From assembly GCF_010499245.1 (NCBI RefSeq), contig NZ_JAAGOW010000001.1, forward strand, positions 2,914,001 to 2,978,000: a stretch of 64,000 nt of DNA. The letters run 5' to 3'. A model generated the notes under the pieces. It was given only the letters and a program-made list of their open reading frames with translations, searched no databases and had not been told where the DNA came from. The translations under genes were made by a program, and so were the position numbers. Origin of the DNA: Variovorax sp. WS11. Lineage in GTDB: Bacteria; Pseudomonadota; Gammaproteobacteria; Burkholderiales; Burkholderiaceae_C. This document shows, in pieces, positions 1 through 10,721 of the stretch (its first letter is position 1; each line of letters starts with the position of its first letter).

Positions 1-1
1 C

Positions 2-412
2 TGCGCGATCGGCCCCTTCATACGCCTGTTCGACACGCATTTCGGCATCGACGACGTGCGCCGCATCACGGTGGCGCTGCGCGTCGCCGGGCCCGAGGGT
101 TTCGCGCTCGAGGGATCGAGCTCGCTCGCGCAGATCAGCCGCGATCCGCTGGACCTGGTCTCGCAGGCCATCGGGCCGCATCACGCCTACCCGGACGGGC
201 TGATGCTCTTCCTCGGCACCATGTTCGCGCCCACGCAGGACCGCCACGGCCCGGGTCAGGGCTTCACCCACGTGGTGGGCGACCGCGTCACCATCTCGGC
301 GCCCGAACTCGGCGCGCTGGAGAACCGCGTGGTGCATGCCGATCAGGCGGCGCGCTGGTCCTTCGGCATTGGTGCGCTGATGCGCAACCTGGCGGGGCGC
401 GGTCTTCTCTAG
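2..412 (+). CDS. Fumarylacetoacetate hydrolase-family protein, C-terminal part
   Basis: The reading frame is open from the first bases of the window, so only about the last 136 residues are present. The segment has the beta-rich look of the FAA hydrolase fold (runs such as SSSLAQISRDP and VGDRVTISAPELG), a family that hydrolyses C-C bonds or dehydrates 2-oxo acids in sugar-acid and aromatic catabolism. The motif GDRVTISAPELGAL near the end matches the usual C-terminal strand of the family. The metal-binding residues normally lie further upstream, so the specific reaction cannot be read. The next gene, a LuxR-type regulator, starts about 146 bp downstream on the same strand. Confidence 0.6.
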   Translation, partial: CAIGPFIRLFDTHFGIDDVRRITVALRVAGPEGFALEGSSSLAQISRDPLDLVSQAIGPHHAYPDGLMLFLGTMFAPTQDRHGPGQGFTHVVGDRVTISAPELGALENRVVHADQAARWSFGIGALMRNLAGRGLL

Positions 413-422
413 CGCCTGGCGT

Positions 423-470
423 TGCAACAAAACCTAGCACTCGGAGTGCAATAAAACCTAGCAGTCAGTT
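423..470. repeat. Two-copy 24-bp imperfect direct repeat with an internal palindrome
   Basis: TGCAACAAAACCTAGCA at 423-439 recurs as TGCAATAAAACCTAGCA at 447-463 with one mismatch, giving a 24-bp period. Between and across the copies lies the palindrome GCACTCGGAGTGC (437-449). It is intergenic, after the FAA hydrolase gene and about 100 bp before the LuxR-type gene. It could be an operator or a decayed terminator; nothing in the sequence decides. Confidence 0.5.
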
Positions 471-546
471 ATCCCGCGCCGGCCAGAAGAGCGGAAAGCG
501 GGTTTGTCCCGAGCCCCGTGGTCTTCGCGCGCCACGGCCGCGACCG

Positions 547-552
547 GACAAT
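547..552 (+). promoter_or_regulatory. Putative -10 hexamer for a leaderless transcript of the LuxR-type gene
   Basis: GACAAT lies exactly 6 nt before the ATG at 559 and no Shine-Dalgarno sequence precedes that ATG. The spacing would put the transcript start at the start codon. No good -35 is seen. The same arrangement recurs before six other genes in this window. Confidence 0.4.
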
Positions 553-558
553 GGCCGC

Positions 559-1368
559 ATGCCTGCCACCTGGCGCGTCCCCGCCGTTCCCCACCAGCAC
601 ACGCTCGACCTGCACGCGGTTTCGCTGCTGCTGGAGGCGCCGCGCGAGGCGGAGCCGACGCGCGCCATGCTGCATTTCCTCAACGCGCTGTTGCCGGTCG
701 ACTACATCAGCCTGGTCTCGCACATGGAGGATCCACCGGCGCTGCTCGAAGGGCATGCCTTCGGCGCCGGGCTGCGCAACGTCACCGGCCAGTGCTTCGA
801 CAAGTACCGCCGCCATTTCTACCTCTTCGACGATGCAATCCGCATCGCCGGGCAGATGCGCGCGCAGCCCGGCGAGAACGCGGAGGTGACGGCGCTGCGC
901 TTCCGCGCCGGCGAAATCCCCGACTCCGGCTGGCGCCACCGCATCTACGAGCGCGAGCATCTGTCGGACCGGCTCACGCTGCTCTTCACGCCGGCGCCGC
1001 GCACCGCCTTCTCGATCAACCTCTACCGCAGCGAGGCCAAGGGCGCCTTCGCCGCGCAGGAGATCGAGCGCGTGCTGGCCGTTGCGCCGCTGCTTCGCCA
1101 GGTGCACCGCAATGCCGTCGGCACCGGCGCGGCCGCGCGCCAGATGGCCACGCGCGTCGCGCTCGCGCGGGCACGGCTCGACGCGCGCGACGCCGCACTC
1201 AGCCCGCGCGAGCTCGACGTCTGCGCGCGCATCGCCTGCAGCATGACGGCCGACGGCATCGCGGCCGACCTGGACATCGCGGCCTCCACCGTGCTCACGC
1301 TGCGCAAGCGCGCCTACCTCAAGCTCGACATCCACGACCGCGCCGAGCTGATCCGCCTGGCTGCCTGA
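559..1368 (+). CDS. LuxR-type helix-turn-helix transcriptional regulator
   Basis: A 269-residue protein whose last ~55 residues form a LuxR-type DNA-binding domain: SPRELDVCARIACSMT opens the four-helix bundle and ADLDIAASTVLTLRKRAYLKL is the recognition region. The N-terminal ~200 residues show no recognisable autoinducer, PAS or receiver domain, so the signal is unknown; single-domain regulators of this shape often control adjacent catabolic genes in Burkholderiales. A Rieske oxygenase follows 94 bp downstream, with a perfect 18-bp palindrome between the two genes, so local control is a reasonable inference. The ATG at 559 is preceded by a -10-like hexamer rather than a ribosome-binding site. 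Confidence 0.8.
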   Translation: MPATWRVPAVPHQHTLDLHAVSLLLEAPREAEPTRAMLHFLNALLPVDYISLVSHMEDPPALLEGHAFGAGLRNVTGQCFDKYRRHFYLFDDAIRIAGQMRAQPGENAEVTALRFRAGEIPDSGWRHRIYEREHLSDRLTLLFTPAPRTAFSINLYRSEAKGAFAAQEIERVLAVAPLLRQVHRNAVGTGAAARQMATRVALARARLDARDAALSPRELDVCARIACSMTADGIAADLDIAASTVLTLRKRAYLKLDIHDRAELIRLAA

Positions 1369-1380
1369 GGGCAGGGCACT

Positions 1381-1398
1381 GTCCCCTGCGCAGGGGAC
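1381..1398. promoter_or_regulatory. Perfect 18-bp palindrome, possible operator
   Basis: GTCCCCTGCGCAGGGGAC reads identically on both strands. It lies 12 bp after the LuxR-type stop codon and about 65 bp before the Rieske oxygenase start, a normal position for an activator site. LuxR-type dimers bind palindromes of this size. No U-run follows, which argues against an intrinsic terminator. Confidence 0.5.
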
Positions 1399-1462
1399 GC
1401 GGGCGCGAGGCCCTGCGCGCCACCATCAGCTGGCCCCACAACCACCGATGGAGACAAGCGCA

Positions 1463-2482
1463 ATGTTCCTGCGCAACTGCTGGTATGTCGTCGCCTGGGA
1501 CCGTGAGGTTCCGGCCGACGGCCTCTTCAACCGCACCGTGATCGGCGAGCCGCTGCTGCTGTTCCGGCGCGCCGACGGCAGCATCGTCGCGCTGGAGGAT
1601 CGCTGCTGCCACCGGCTGGCGCCGCTCTCCAAGGGCCGCAAGGAAGGCGATTGCGTGCGCTGCGGCTACCACGGCCTCAAGTTCGATGCCGAGGGCGTCT
1701 GTGTCGAGGTCCCCGGCCTCGAGAGCGTGCCACCCAAGGCGCGCGTGCGCAGCTATGCGGTGGCGCTGCGCCATGCCTGGGTCTTCGTGTGGATGGGCGA
1801 TCCGGCCCTGGCCGATCCGGCGCTGCTGCCCGACAACTTCTCCTGCGAGCATGCCGACTGGCGCAACATCCCCGACTACCTGCACTACGACACGCCCCAC
1901 CTGCTGATCTGCGACAACCTGCTGGACTTCTCGCATCTGAGCTACGTGCATGAGAAGACGCTGGGCAACTCCACCGCGATCGCGCGGGTGCGGCCCGAGA
2001 TCGAGAAGATCCCGCGCGGCCTGCGCGTCAGCCGCAAGGTCCGCGACGTGCCGCCGCCCGCCTACTGGGCACGGGCGCGCGACTTCGGCGGCGGCCATGT
2101 GGACCGCTGGTTCATCTACGACTTCCTGCTGCCCGGCACGCTGCTGATGCACTCGGGCGGCCGCCCCACCGGCGATGCCGAGGGCGACATGCGGCGCGCG
2201 GTCGAGCTTCACAGCTGCCAGGCGCTAACGCCTGAGACCGAGAGCAGCACCCACTACTTCTTCCAGCAGTCGCACCGCGCCGGGCTGGGCGGCGAATGGC
2301 TGACGAAGATGATTCACGACGGCCTGGTCGTCGCCTTCGACGAGGACCGCGACATGATCACCGCGCAGGCCCGCAACATCGAGCGCGGGCCCGAGGCCCC
2401 GATGCTGCCGCTTGCGATGGACGCGGCACTCATGCAGTTCCGCCGCCTGCTGGCGCAGGCGATCGAGGCCGAGCGGGCCTGA
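1463..2482 (+). CDS. Rieske non-heme iron oxygenase (vanillate O-demethylase oxygenase-like)
   Basis: The protein (339 aa from this start) has an N-terminal Rieske [2Fe-2S] domain with CCHRLAPL and CGYHG supplying the Cys/His pairs. The catalytic domain carries NLLDFSHLSYVHEKTLG, matching the mononuclear-iron histidine motif of VanA-type oxygenases. Such enzymes O- or N-demethylate or hydroxylate small aromatic acids using electrons from a reductase; no reductase gene is in the window. The start at 1463 is preferred over the in-frame ATG at 1448 because the GGAGA ribosome-binding site covers 1450-1454. A Bug-type binding protein follows after 42 bp, so the pair probably takes up and attacks one aromatic substrate. 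The substrate cannot be read. Confidence 0.85.
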   Translation: MFLRNCWYVVAWDREVPADGLFNRTVIGEPLLLFRRADGSIVALEDRCCHRLAPLSKGRKEGDCVRCGYHGLKFDAEGVCVEVPGLESVPPKARVRSYAVALRHAWVFVWMGDPALADPALLPDNFSCEHADWRNIPDYLHYDTPHLLICDNLLDFSHLSYVHEKTLGNSTAIARVRPEIEKIPRGLRVSRKVRDVPPPAYWARARDFGGGHVDRWFIYDFLLPGTLLMHSGGRPTGDAEGDMRRAVELHSCQALTPETESSTHYFFQQSHRAGLGGEWLTKMIHDGLVVAFDEDRDMITAQARNIERGPEAPMLPLAMDAALMQFRRLLAQAIEAERA

Positions 2483-2524
2483 GGCGCCGCTGGGCGCCCT
2501 TTCATCCATCACCGGAGACCCACC

Positions 2525-3505
2525 ATGTTCAGGACCTGGATGGCTGCCTGCTGCCTGGCCGCCCTGCCGCTTTGCGCGTTCGCGCAGACCGCGCCCTCGC
2601 CGCTCCCCGCCAAACCCGTGCGGCTGGTCGTGCCCTATCCGGCCGGCGGCGCCACCGACTTCGTCGCACGTCTGGTCGGCGAGCGCCTGGCCAAGCGCCT
2701 GGGGCAGCCCGTGGTGGTGGACAACAAGCCCGGCGCCGCCGGCGCGCTGGGCGCCGCCGAGGTGGCGCGCGCGCCGGCCGACGGCAGCGTGCTGCTGCTG
2801 ACCATCACCGATTCGCAGATCAACAACACGGCCCTCTTCAAGGCGCTGCCCTACGACCCGCAGAAGGACTTCGCCTTCGTCACGCAGATCGTGCGCAGCC
2901 CGGCGCTCATCTCCGCCAACGCCGATCTGCCGGCGAAGAGCATCGACGAGCTGCGCCGCCTCGCAGCGCGTCAGCCCGCGAGCCTGAGCTATGCCTCCTG
3001 GGGCGTCGGCGGGCTCGGCCACCTGGCCGGCGAATCGCTCAACCGCGAGCTCAAGGCGGGCATGGTGCATGTGCCGCAGAAGGGCGAGGGCCCGGTGGTG
3101 ACCGACCTGCTGTCGAAGACGGTGAGCATCGGCCTTTCGTCGGTGGCGAGCGCCAAGCAGCATGTGCAGGCGGGCAAGCTGGTGCCGCTGGCCGTGCTGG
3201 GCCGCGAGCGCTCGACGGCCTTGCCGCAGGTGCCGACGCTGCGCGAGCTCGGCTTCACCGACCCGTTCTACGACACCAATGTGTGGCTCGGCGTGCTGGC
3301 GCCGGCGCGCACGCCGCCGGCCGTGGTGCAGCGGCTCGCGGCCGAGATTCGCGCCATCGTCGCCGCCGAGGACGTGCGCCCGGTGCTGGTCGAGCGCGGC
3401 TTCGAGATCATGAACACCACGCCCGAGCAGTTCGCCGGCGGCTACCGAGCTGAGTTCGAGGTGATCACGCAGCGCATCCGCGCCTTCGGCATCGAGGCCC
3501 AGTAG
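2525..3505 (+). CDS. Bug/TctC-family tripartite tricarboxylate-type solute-binding protein
   Basis: A 326-residue periplasmic receptor with an N-terminal signal peptide ending near CAFAQ. The mature protein starts with the family hallmark KPVRLVVPYPAGGATDFVAR and contains VVVDNKPGAAGALGA, the two loops that contact ligand carboxylates in Bug structures. The family binds carboxylated or aromatic metabolites. No TctA/TctB membrane genes are nearby, as is common for this expanded family. It lies 42 bp downstream of the Rieske oxygenase on the same strand with the unit CCGGAGACCCACC before the ATG, so both are probably co-transcribed. Confidence 0.9.
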   Translation: MFRTWMAACCLAALPLCAFAQTAPSPLPAKPVRLVVPYPAGGATDFVARLVGERLAKRLGQPVVVDNKPGAAGALGAAEVARAPADGSVLLLTITDSQINNTALFKALPYDPQKDFAFVTQIVRSPALISANADLPAKSIDELRRLAARQPASLSYASWGVGGLGHLAGESLNRELKAGMVHVPQKGEGPVVTDLLSKTVSIGLSSVASAKQHVQAGKLVPLAVLGRERSTALPQVPTLRELGFTDPFYDTNVWLGVLAPARTPPAVVQRLAAEIRAIVAAEDVRPVLVERGFEIMNTTPEQFAGGYRAEFEVITQRIRAFGIEAQ

Positions 3506-3630
3506 GGAGCGGAAACACAGTAAGACAATTTCCTCAAGGGTTTCTTCCCGAACGGCCAGAGGCGAGGCTGGTAACAATTGTTCACAATCTGTGCCGCGCG
3601 TTTTCACGCCCGGCCCCTTTGGAGGAGCCC

Positions 3631-4740
3631 ATGAAAACCGTGCGAGTTCTTTGCTGTGCCGCTGCGCTCGTCTTGAGCGCCGCGAATGCGGCCGCCCAGA
3701 TCCTGATCGGCCAGTCCGCCGACATGTCGGGGCCCGTCGCGGCCAGCGTGAGGGAGACCATCGCCGGCTCGCAACTGGTCATCGACCACGTCAATGCGCA
3801 GGGCGGCATCCACGGCGAGAAGGTCGAGGTGATCCGCCTGGACGACGGGCTGGACCCGAAGCGCTCCGCGGAGAACTCGCGCATCCTGATCGAAGACAAG
3901 AAGGTGATCGCGTTGCTGCTCAACCGCGGCACGCCCAATGCACTGGCCGTCATCCCGCTGCTCGACAAGAGCGGTACCCCGCTGATCGGGCCGTCCACCG
4001 GCGCGATGTCGCTGCACAAGCCGGTGCAGAAGCTCGTGTTCAACGTGCGCTCCACCTATCAGCGCGAGGCCGAGAAGGCGGTCCTGCATTTGCACACGGT
4101 GAGCATGCAGCGCATCGCCGTGGTCCAGGCCGACGACTCCTTCGGCAAGGACGCGATGGAAGGCGCGATGAAGGGCTTCGACAAGGCGGGCCTGAAGCCG
4201 GTCGCGCTGGCGCTGGCCGACCGCAACAAGCCCGACTACGCCACCATCGTGCCCAAGCTCACCGCCGCCAACGCGCAGGCCGTGCTGTGGATCGGCTCGG
4301 GCACGGCCGTCACCGAAGGCATCAAGGCGCTGCGCGCGGCGGGTTCCGCGGCGCAGGTCATCACGCTGTCGAACAACGCGGCCTCGGGCTTCATCAAGGA
4401 ACTGGGCAGCGCCAGCGGCGGCGTGGTCGTCATGCAGGTGCTGCCCTCGGAGCGTGCGATGGCGCATCCGCTGATCAAGGAGGCCTCGGACCTGGCCAAG
4501 GCGAAGGGCGATATCGAGCTCTCGCCGGCGCTGCTCGAGGGCTTCGTCGCGACCAAGGTGTTGGTCGAGGCGCTGCGCCGCGCTGGCCCCAAGCCCACGC
4601 GCGCCAAGCTGCTCGCGGTGCTCAACGACTTCCGCTACGACGCGGGCGGCGGCCTGGAGGTGGGTTACTCGCCTCAGGACCACACGGGTATCGACTACGT
4701 CGATCTGTCGATCATCAGCGGGGGGCGCTTCAAGCGCTGA
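3631..4740 (+). CDS. Branched-chain amino acid (LIV-I)-type ABC transporter substrate-binding protein
   Basis: A Peripla_BP_6-type receptor of 369 residues with a signal peptide ending around ANAAAQ, followed by ILIGQSADMSGPVAASVRET, the typical opening of LivJ-like proteins used for amino acids, amides or aromatic acids. The ATG at 3631 is chosen over the TTG at 3619 because GGAGGAG at 3621-3627 is a strong ribosome-binding site for it. No permease or ATPase is adjacent. The 125-bp upstream gap holds a palindrome, AACAATTGTT (3573-3582), which may belong to its promoter. Ligand unknown; the nearby oxygenase suggests an aromatic compound, but this is inference. Confidence 0.85.
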   Translation: MKTVRVLCCAAALVLSAANAAAQILIGQSADMSGPVAASVRETIAGSQLVIDHVNAQGGIHGEKVEVIRLDDGLDPKRSAENSRILIEDKKVIALLLNRGTPNALAVIPLLDKSGTPLIGPSTGAMSLHKPVQKLVFNVRSTYQREAEKAVLHLHTVSMQRIAVVQADDSFGKDAMEGAMKGFDKAGLKPVALALADRNKPDYATIVPKLTAANAQAVLWIGSGTAVTEGIKALRAAGSAAQVITLSNNAASGFIKELGSASGGVVVMQVLPSERAMAHPLIKEASDLAKAKGDIELSPALLEGFVATKVLVEALRRAGPKPTRAKLLAVLNDFRYDAGGGLEVGYSPQDHTGIDYVDLSIISGGRFKR

Positions 4741-4784
4741 GCGGTTGCGGCGCTGACTCATGCCCAGTACATGCGGGCGAACAT

Positions 4785-4894
4785 CGGCAAAAAGATCGGC
4801 AAAAACGACCCCGAATCCTGGATGTAATGATCATGTAAGTCATTGTTTTTATTGGAATTTGCTTGTACCATCAGCCGGCAAAAAGATCGGCAAA
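4785..4894. promoter_or_regulatory. Two perfect 19-bp direct repeats flanking the fic promoter
   Basis: CGGCAAAAAGATCGGCAAA occurs at 4785-4803 and again at 4876-4894, a spacing of 91 bp; each copy contains two (A)TCGGCAAA-like units. Between them are TTGTTT (4843-4848) and TACCAT (4866-4871) separated by 17 bp, a plausible sigma-70 promoter. The downstream copy overlaps the expected transcript start and touches the fic start codon. This is the layout of a looping autorepressor. Confidence 0.55.
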
Positions 4895-6105
4895 TGGCCT
4901 CCAGTCCTCCTGTACTCCTCAAGGTCTACGACCAGATCCATCAGTTCGAGCCTTTGCTGCCGCGGGCGCGCTTGGATGAGCTTTGTCTCGCCACCCGCGC
5001 CGTGGTCGAGAAGTCCCTCCGCCTGCAGGGGGCCGCGAGCGAATCGGCGCGGGAGGGCCTGCGAGAAGTCGTGCGTGCCATGAACTCCTACTACTCGAAT
5101 CGCATCGAGGGGCAGAGCACGCATCCTGTGAACATCGACCGGGCGATGAGGCAGAACTTTTCGGACAAGCCTGCAGTCGCGAAGCTTCAGCGAATTGCTG
5201 TCGCGCATATCGAGGCCGAAAAGGAACTGGAACATCAGATGCCGGACCAAGCCGCCGTATTGCGCAGCGACTGGTTGCTGAAGAGCCATGCGTGCCTCTA
5301 CGGCCGCTTGTCGGAGGAAGACCGTCGTACCGATGACGGCCATGTGGTTCAGCCGGGAATGCTTCGCACGGAGGAAGTCAGCATCGGCCACCATCAACCG
5401 CCGGCATGGCGGTCCGTGCCGGCATTCCTCGCGCGGATGGATGAGGTCTACGGGCGTGCCTGGGGATTCGATCCGATGCTGTATGCCATTGCGGCTCAAC
5501 ATCATCGGGCGGTGTGGACCCACCCGTTCCGCGATGGCAATGGGCGAGCGAGCCGGCTGCAGATGCACTGCGCACTCTGGCCGTTGACCGCAGGCCTCTG
5601 GTCGGTCAATCGCGGCTTGGCGCGCCAGCAGAACCGCTACTACGACCTGCTGTCCAATGCCGACATGGCGCGCCACGGCGATCTCGATGGCCACGGCAAC
5701 CTGAGCGAGCGAATGCTCTGGGAGTGGTGCCGCTTCTTCATTCAGCTGTGCGAGGACCAGGTCACATTCATGACCAAGATGTTGAATCTGGACGAGCTGA
5801 AAGAGCGAATCAGAGGGCTGTTGCTGTACCGCAGTGCTTCCGGGTCCTACCAGGGCTATCGCCAGGAAGCCGTGTTGCCCTTGCATCACGTTCTGGCGGT
5901 GGGCCCGGTGACGCGCGGGGAGTTCGTCCAGATGACCGGCCTGGCGGAGCGGACGGGTCGAAAGCTGATGTCGCAGCTCTTGAAGGACGGCTTGCTGGTC
6001 AGCGACGGCCCCAAGGGGCCGGTCGGCATCGGTTTTCCGCTCGATGCCCTGCATCTGCTGCTGCCGAACCTCTATCCGGAGGCCGCGACGGCGTCCTTCG
6101 ATTGA
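4894..6105 (+). CDS. Fic-domain protein (AMPylase type) with N-terminal inhibitory helix and C-terminal winged helix
   Basis: The 403-residue protein contains the complete Fic active-site motif HPFRDGNGRASR (His near residue 210), used to transfer AMP from ATP to target proteins. SNRIEG at residues 68-73 matches the (S/T)xxxE(G/N) inhibitory motif, whose Glu blocks the ATP site, so this is a self-inhibited class II Fic protein. The last ~70 residues (TRGEFVQMTGLAERTGRKL and following) look like a winged helix and could bind DNA. The ATG at 4894 is preferred over the TTG at 4843, which lies in a putative -35 element. No antitoxin gene is adjacent. It faces the comM gene convergently with a 10-bp gap. 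Confidence 0.88.
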   Translation: MASSPPVLLKVYDQIHQFEPLLPRARLDELCLATRAVVEKSLRLQGAASESAREGLREVVRAMNSYYSNRIEGQSTHPVNIDRAMRQNFSDKPAVAKLQRIAVAHIEAEKELEHQMPDQAAVLRSDWLLKSHACLYGRLSEEDRRTDDGHVVQPGMLRTEEVSIGHHQPPAWRSVPAFLARMDEVYGRAWGFDPMLYAIAAQHHRAVWTHPFRDGNGRASRLQMHCALWPLTAGLWSVNRGLARQQNRYYDLLSNADMARHGDLDGHGNLSERMLWEWCRFFIQLCEDQVTFMTKMLNLDELKERIRGLLLYRSASGSYQGYRQEAVLPLHHVLAVGPVTRGEFVQMTGLAERTGRKLMSQLLKDGLLVSDGPKGPVGIGFPLDALHLLLPNLYPEAATASFD

Positions 6106-6115
6106 GGAAGCTTGA

Positions 6116-7650
<1,535 letters not shown>

Positions 7651-7661
7651 TTTTCTCCCTT

Positions 7662-7679
7662 TTCACCAAGATGGTGCAA
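7662..7679. promoter_or_regulatory. NtrC-like enhancer site
   Basis: TTCACCAAGATGGTGCAA has the arms CACCA and TGGTG separated by 3 bp, the arrangement of classical NtrC sites upstream of glnA promoters. It lies about 65 bp upstream of the sigma-54-type promoter in front of the TorF/glnK/amtB genes. A weaker partial site, TGCACCAAAGACA, lies at 7631-7643 inside the start of comM. Confidence 0.7.
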
Positions 7680-7743
7680 CCATCACTTGTTCATGCGCCT
7701 CCATGCACCTCTCTCAGGCTCCGCGACACACGGCTGCGAGATT

Positions 7744-7759
7744 TGGCACGCTCCCTGCT
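7744..7759 (+). promoter_or_regulatory. Sigma-54 (RpoN) -24/-12 promoter
   Basis: TGGCACGCTCCCTGCT matches the consensus TGGCACR-N4-TTGCW with one substitution (CTGC for TTGC). It lies about 47 bp before the TorF start codon, with an NtrC-like site upstream, so nitrogen limitation is the expected inducer of the following operon. Confidence 0.75.
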
Positions 7760-7805
7760 TTGAATCGGTATCCAACCATTTCAAAACTGACCGAGGAGTC
7801 TCCCG

Positions 7806-9036
<1,231 letters not shown>

Positions 9037-9062
9037 CTTCGAGGCACGAAAGAACAGATCCA

Positions 9063-10598
9063 ATGAAAAAACTGCTTGTCTCTCTCGCCCTCGGGCTGGG
9101 CGTGCTCGTCGCCGGCACCGCCGGCTTTGCCCAGACCCCGCCGGCCCCGGCCGAAGCGCCTGCTGCCTCGGCCCCGGCTGCTGCCGCGCCCGCTGCACCT
9201 GCTGCAGCGGCCCCGGCCGCTCCCGCCGCCGCAGCACCCGCCGCCGATGCAGCGGCCGCGGCGCCGGCGCCTTCGTTCAACAAGGGCGACACCGCCTGGA
9301 TGCTGCTGTCGACGCTGCTGGTCATCATGATGACCATCCCCGGCCTGGCCCTCTTCTACGGCGGCCTGGTGCGCAGCAAGAACATGCTGTCGGTGCTCAT
9401 GCAGATCATGGTCACCTTCTCGATGATCGTGGTGCTGTGGCTGATCTACGGCTACAGCCTGGCCTTCACCGAGGGCAACTCCTTCATCGGCGGCTTCGAC
9501 CGTCTCTTCATGAAGGGCATCTTCGACGCCGCCACCGGCACCTTCGCGCCGGGCGCGACCTTCAGCAAGGGCGTTTACATCCCCGAGTTGCTGTTCGCCG
9601 CCTTCCAGGCCACCTTCGCCGGCATCACCTGCTGCCTGATCGTGGGCGCCTTCGCCGAGCGCATCAAGTTCTCGGCCGTGCTGCTCTTCATGGCGCTGTG
9701 GTTCACCTTCAGCTATGCGCCGATCGCGCACATGGTCTGGTTCTGGATGGGCCCGGACGCCTACGCCAACAAGGACGTGGTCGACGCCATGAACGCCAAG
9801 GCCGGCCTGCTCTGGCAATGGGGCGCGCTCGACTTCGCGGGCGGCACCGTGGTGCACATCAACGCGGCCGTTGCCGGCCTGGTCGGCGCCTTCCTGGTGG
9901 GCAAGCGCATCGGCTACGGCAAGGAAGCCTTCACGCCGCACTCGCTGACGCTCACGATGGTCGGTGCCTCGCTGCTGTGGGTGGGCTGGTTCGGCTTCAA
10001 TGCGGGCTCCGCACTCGAAGCCGGCACCAGCGCCGTGCTGGCCTTCATGAACACCTTCTCGGCCACGGCCGCGGCGGTGCTCGCCTGGTCCATCGGCGAA
10101 GCGCTGATGAAGGGCAAGGCCTCGATGCTGGGTGCCGCATCCGGCGCCGTCGCCGGCCTGGTGGCCATCACGCCGGCGGCCGGTAATGTCGGCCTGATGG
10201 GGGCGATCATCATCGGCTTCATCGCCGGCTTCGCTTGCCTTTGGGGCGTCAACGGCCTCAAGCGCATGCTCGGCGCCGATGACTCGCTGGACGTGTTCGG
10301 CGTGCACGGCGTGGGCGGCATCGTCGGCGCATTGCTGACCGGCGTGTTCAACACCCAGGCGCTCGGCGGCCCCGGCCTGGTGGGAGACTGGGTTACGGCC
10401 GGCGTGGTGTCCAACGGCATCGGCGCGCAAGTCTGGATCCAGCTCAAGGCCGTGCTGCTGACCGTCGTCTGGTCCGCAGTCGTTTCCTTCGTCGCCTTCA
10501 AGATCGTCGACCTCACCGTCGGCCTGCGCGTGAGCGAAGAGGAAGAGCGCGAGGGCCTGGACATCTCGGCCCACGGCGAAACCGCCTACAACCGCTGA
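9063..10598 (+). CDS. amtB: Ammonium transporter
   Basis: A 511-residue Amt/MEP/Rh channel. After a signal peptide (MKKLLVSLALGLGV...GFAQ) comes a Pro/Ala-rich segment of roughly 45 residues, then the membrane domain beginning DTAWMLLSTLLVIMMTIPGL. The conserved pieces ALFYGGLVRSKN, AHMVWF, DFAGGTVVHINA (pore His) and DVFGVHGVGGIVGALLTGVF (second pore His) are all present. The in-frame TTG at 9033 is rejected because the ATG at 9063 begins the signal peptide. Last gene of the nitrogen operon; a good terminator follows. It probably works with glnK to control ammonium entry. Confidence 0.97.
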   Translation: MKKLLVSLALGLGVLVAGTAGFAQTPPAPAEAPAASAPAAAAPAAPAAAAPAAPAAAAPAADAAAAAPAPSFNKGDTAWMLLSTLLVIMMTIPGLALFYGGLVRSKNMLSVLMQIMVTFSMIVVLWLIYGYSLAFTEGNSFIGGFDRLFMKGIFDAATGTFAPGATFSKGVYIPELLFAAFQATFAGITCCLIVGAFAERIKFSAVLLFMALWFTFSYAPIAHMVWFWMGPDAYANKDVVDAMNAKAGLLWQWGALDFAGGTVVHINAAVAGLVGAFLVGKRIGYGKEAFTPHSLTLTMVGASLLWVGWFGFNAGSALEAGTSAVLAFMNTFSATAAAVLAWSIGEALMKGKASMLGAASGAVAGLVAITPAAGNVGLMGAIIIGFIAGFACLWGVNGLKRMLGADDSLDVFGVHGVGGIVGALLTGVFNTQALGGPGLVGDWVTAGVVSNGIGAQVWIQLKAVLLTVVWSAVVSFVAFKIVDLTVGLRVSEEEEREGLDISAHGETAYNR

Positions 10599-10680
10599 AG
10601 CGAGGCGAGTGTGGGCCGCGCGCGGCCCGCACCCATCGCCTGCAGGAACAATTCAAAGCAAGAGTCTCCTTTGGATGTTC

Positions 10681-10718
10681 GGCCCGCAAGCGCCCTGGCG
10701 CGAGCGGGCCATTTTTTT
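10681..10718 (+). terminator. Rho-independent terminator after amtB
   Basis: GGCCCGC (10681-10687) pairs with GCGGGCC (10704-10710), and the inner GCGCC (10690-10694) pairs with GGCGC (10697-10701). A run of seven T residues follows at 10712-10718. It closes the TorF-glnK-amtB unit. A second GC hairpin (GGGCCGCGCGCGGCCC) lies just after the amtB stop but has no T-run. Confidence 0.88.
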
Positions 10719-10721
10719 GGC

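Noticed and set aside
437-449. Palindrome GCACTCGGAGTGC as a CIRCE (HrcA) element
   Set aside because: TAGCACTC resembles half of CIRCE but the 9-bp spacer is missing and no heat-shock gene is near.
4843-4893. TTG at 4843 as the fic start
   Set aside because: It would lie in the putative -35 element and add 17 residues with no family match, while ATG at 4894 begins the recognisable protein.
10605-10632. GC-rich hairpin after amtB as a terminator
   Set aside because: No T-run follows it; the hairpin at 10681 with seven T residues is the better terminator.
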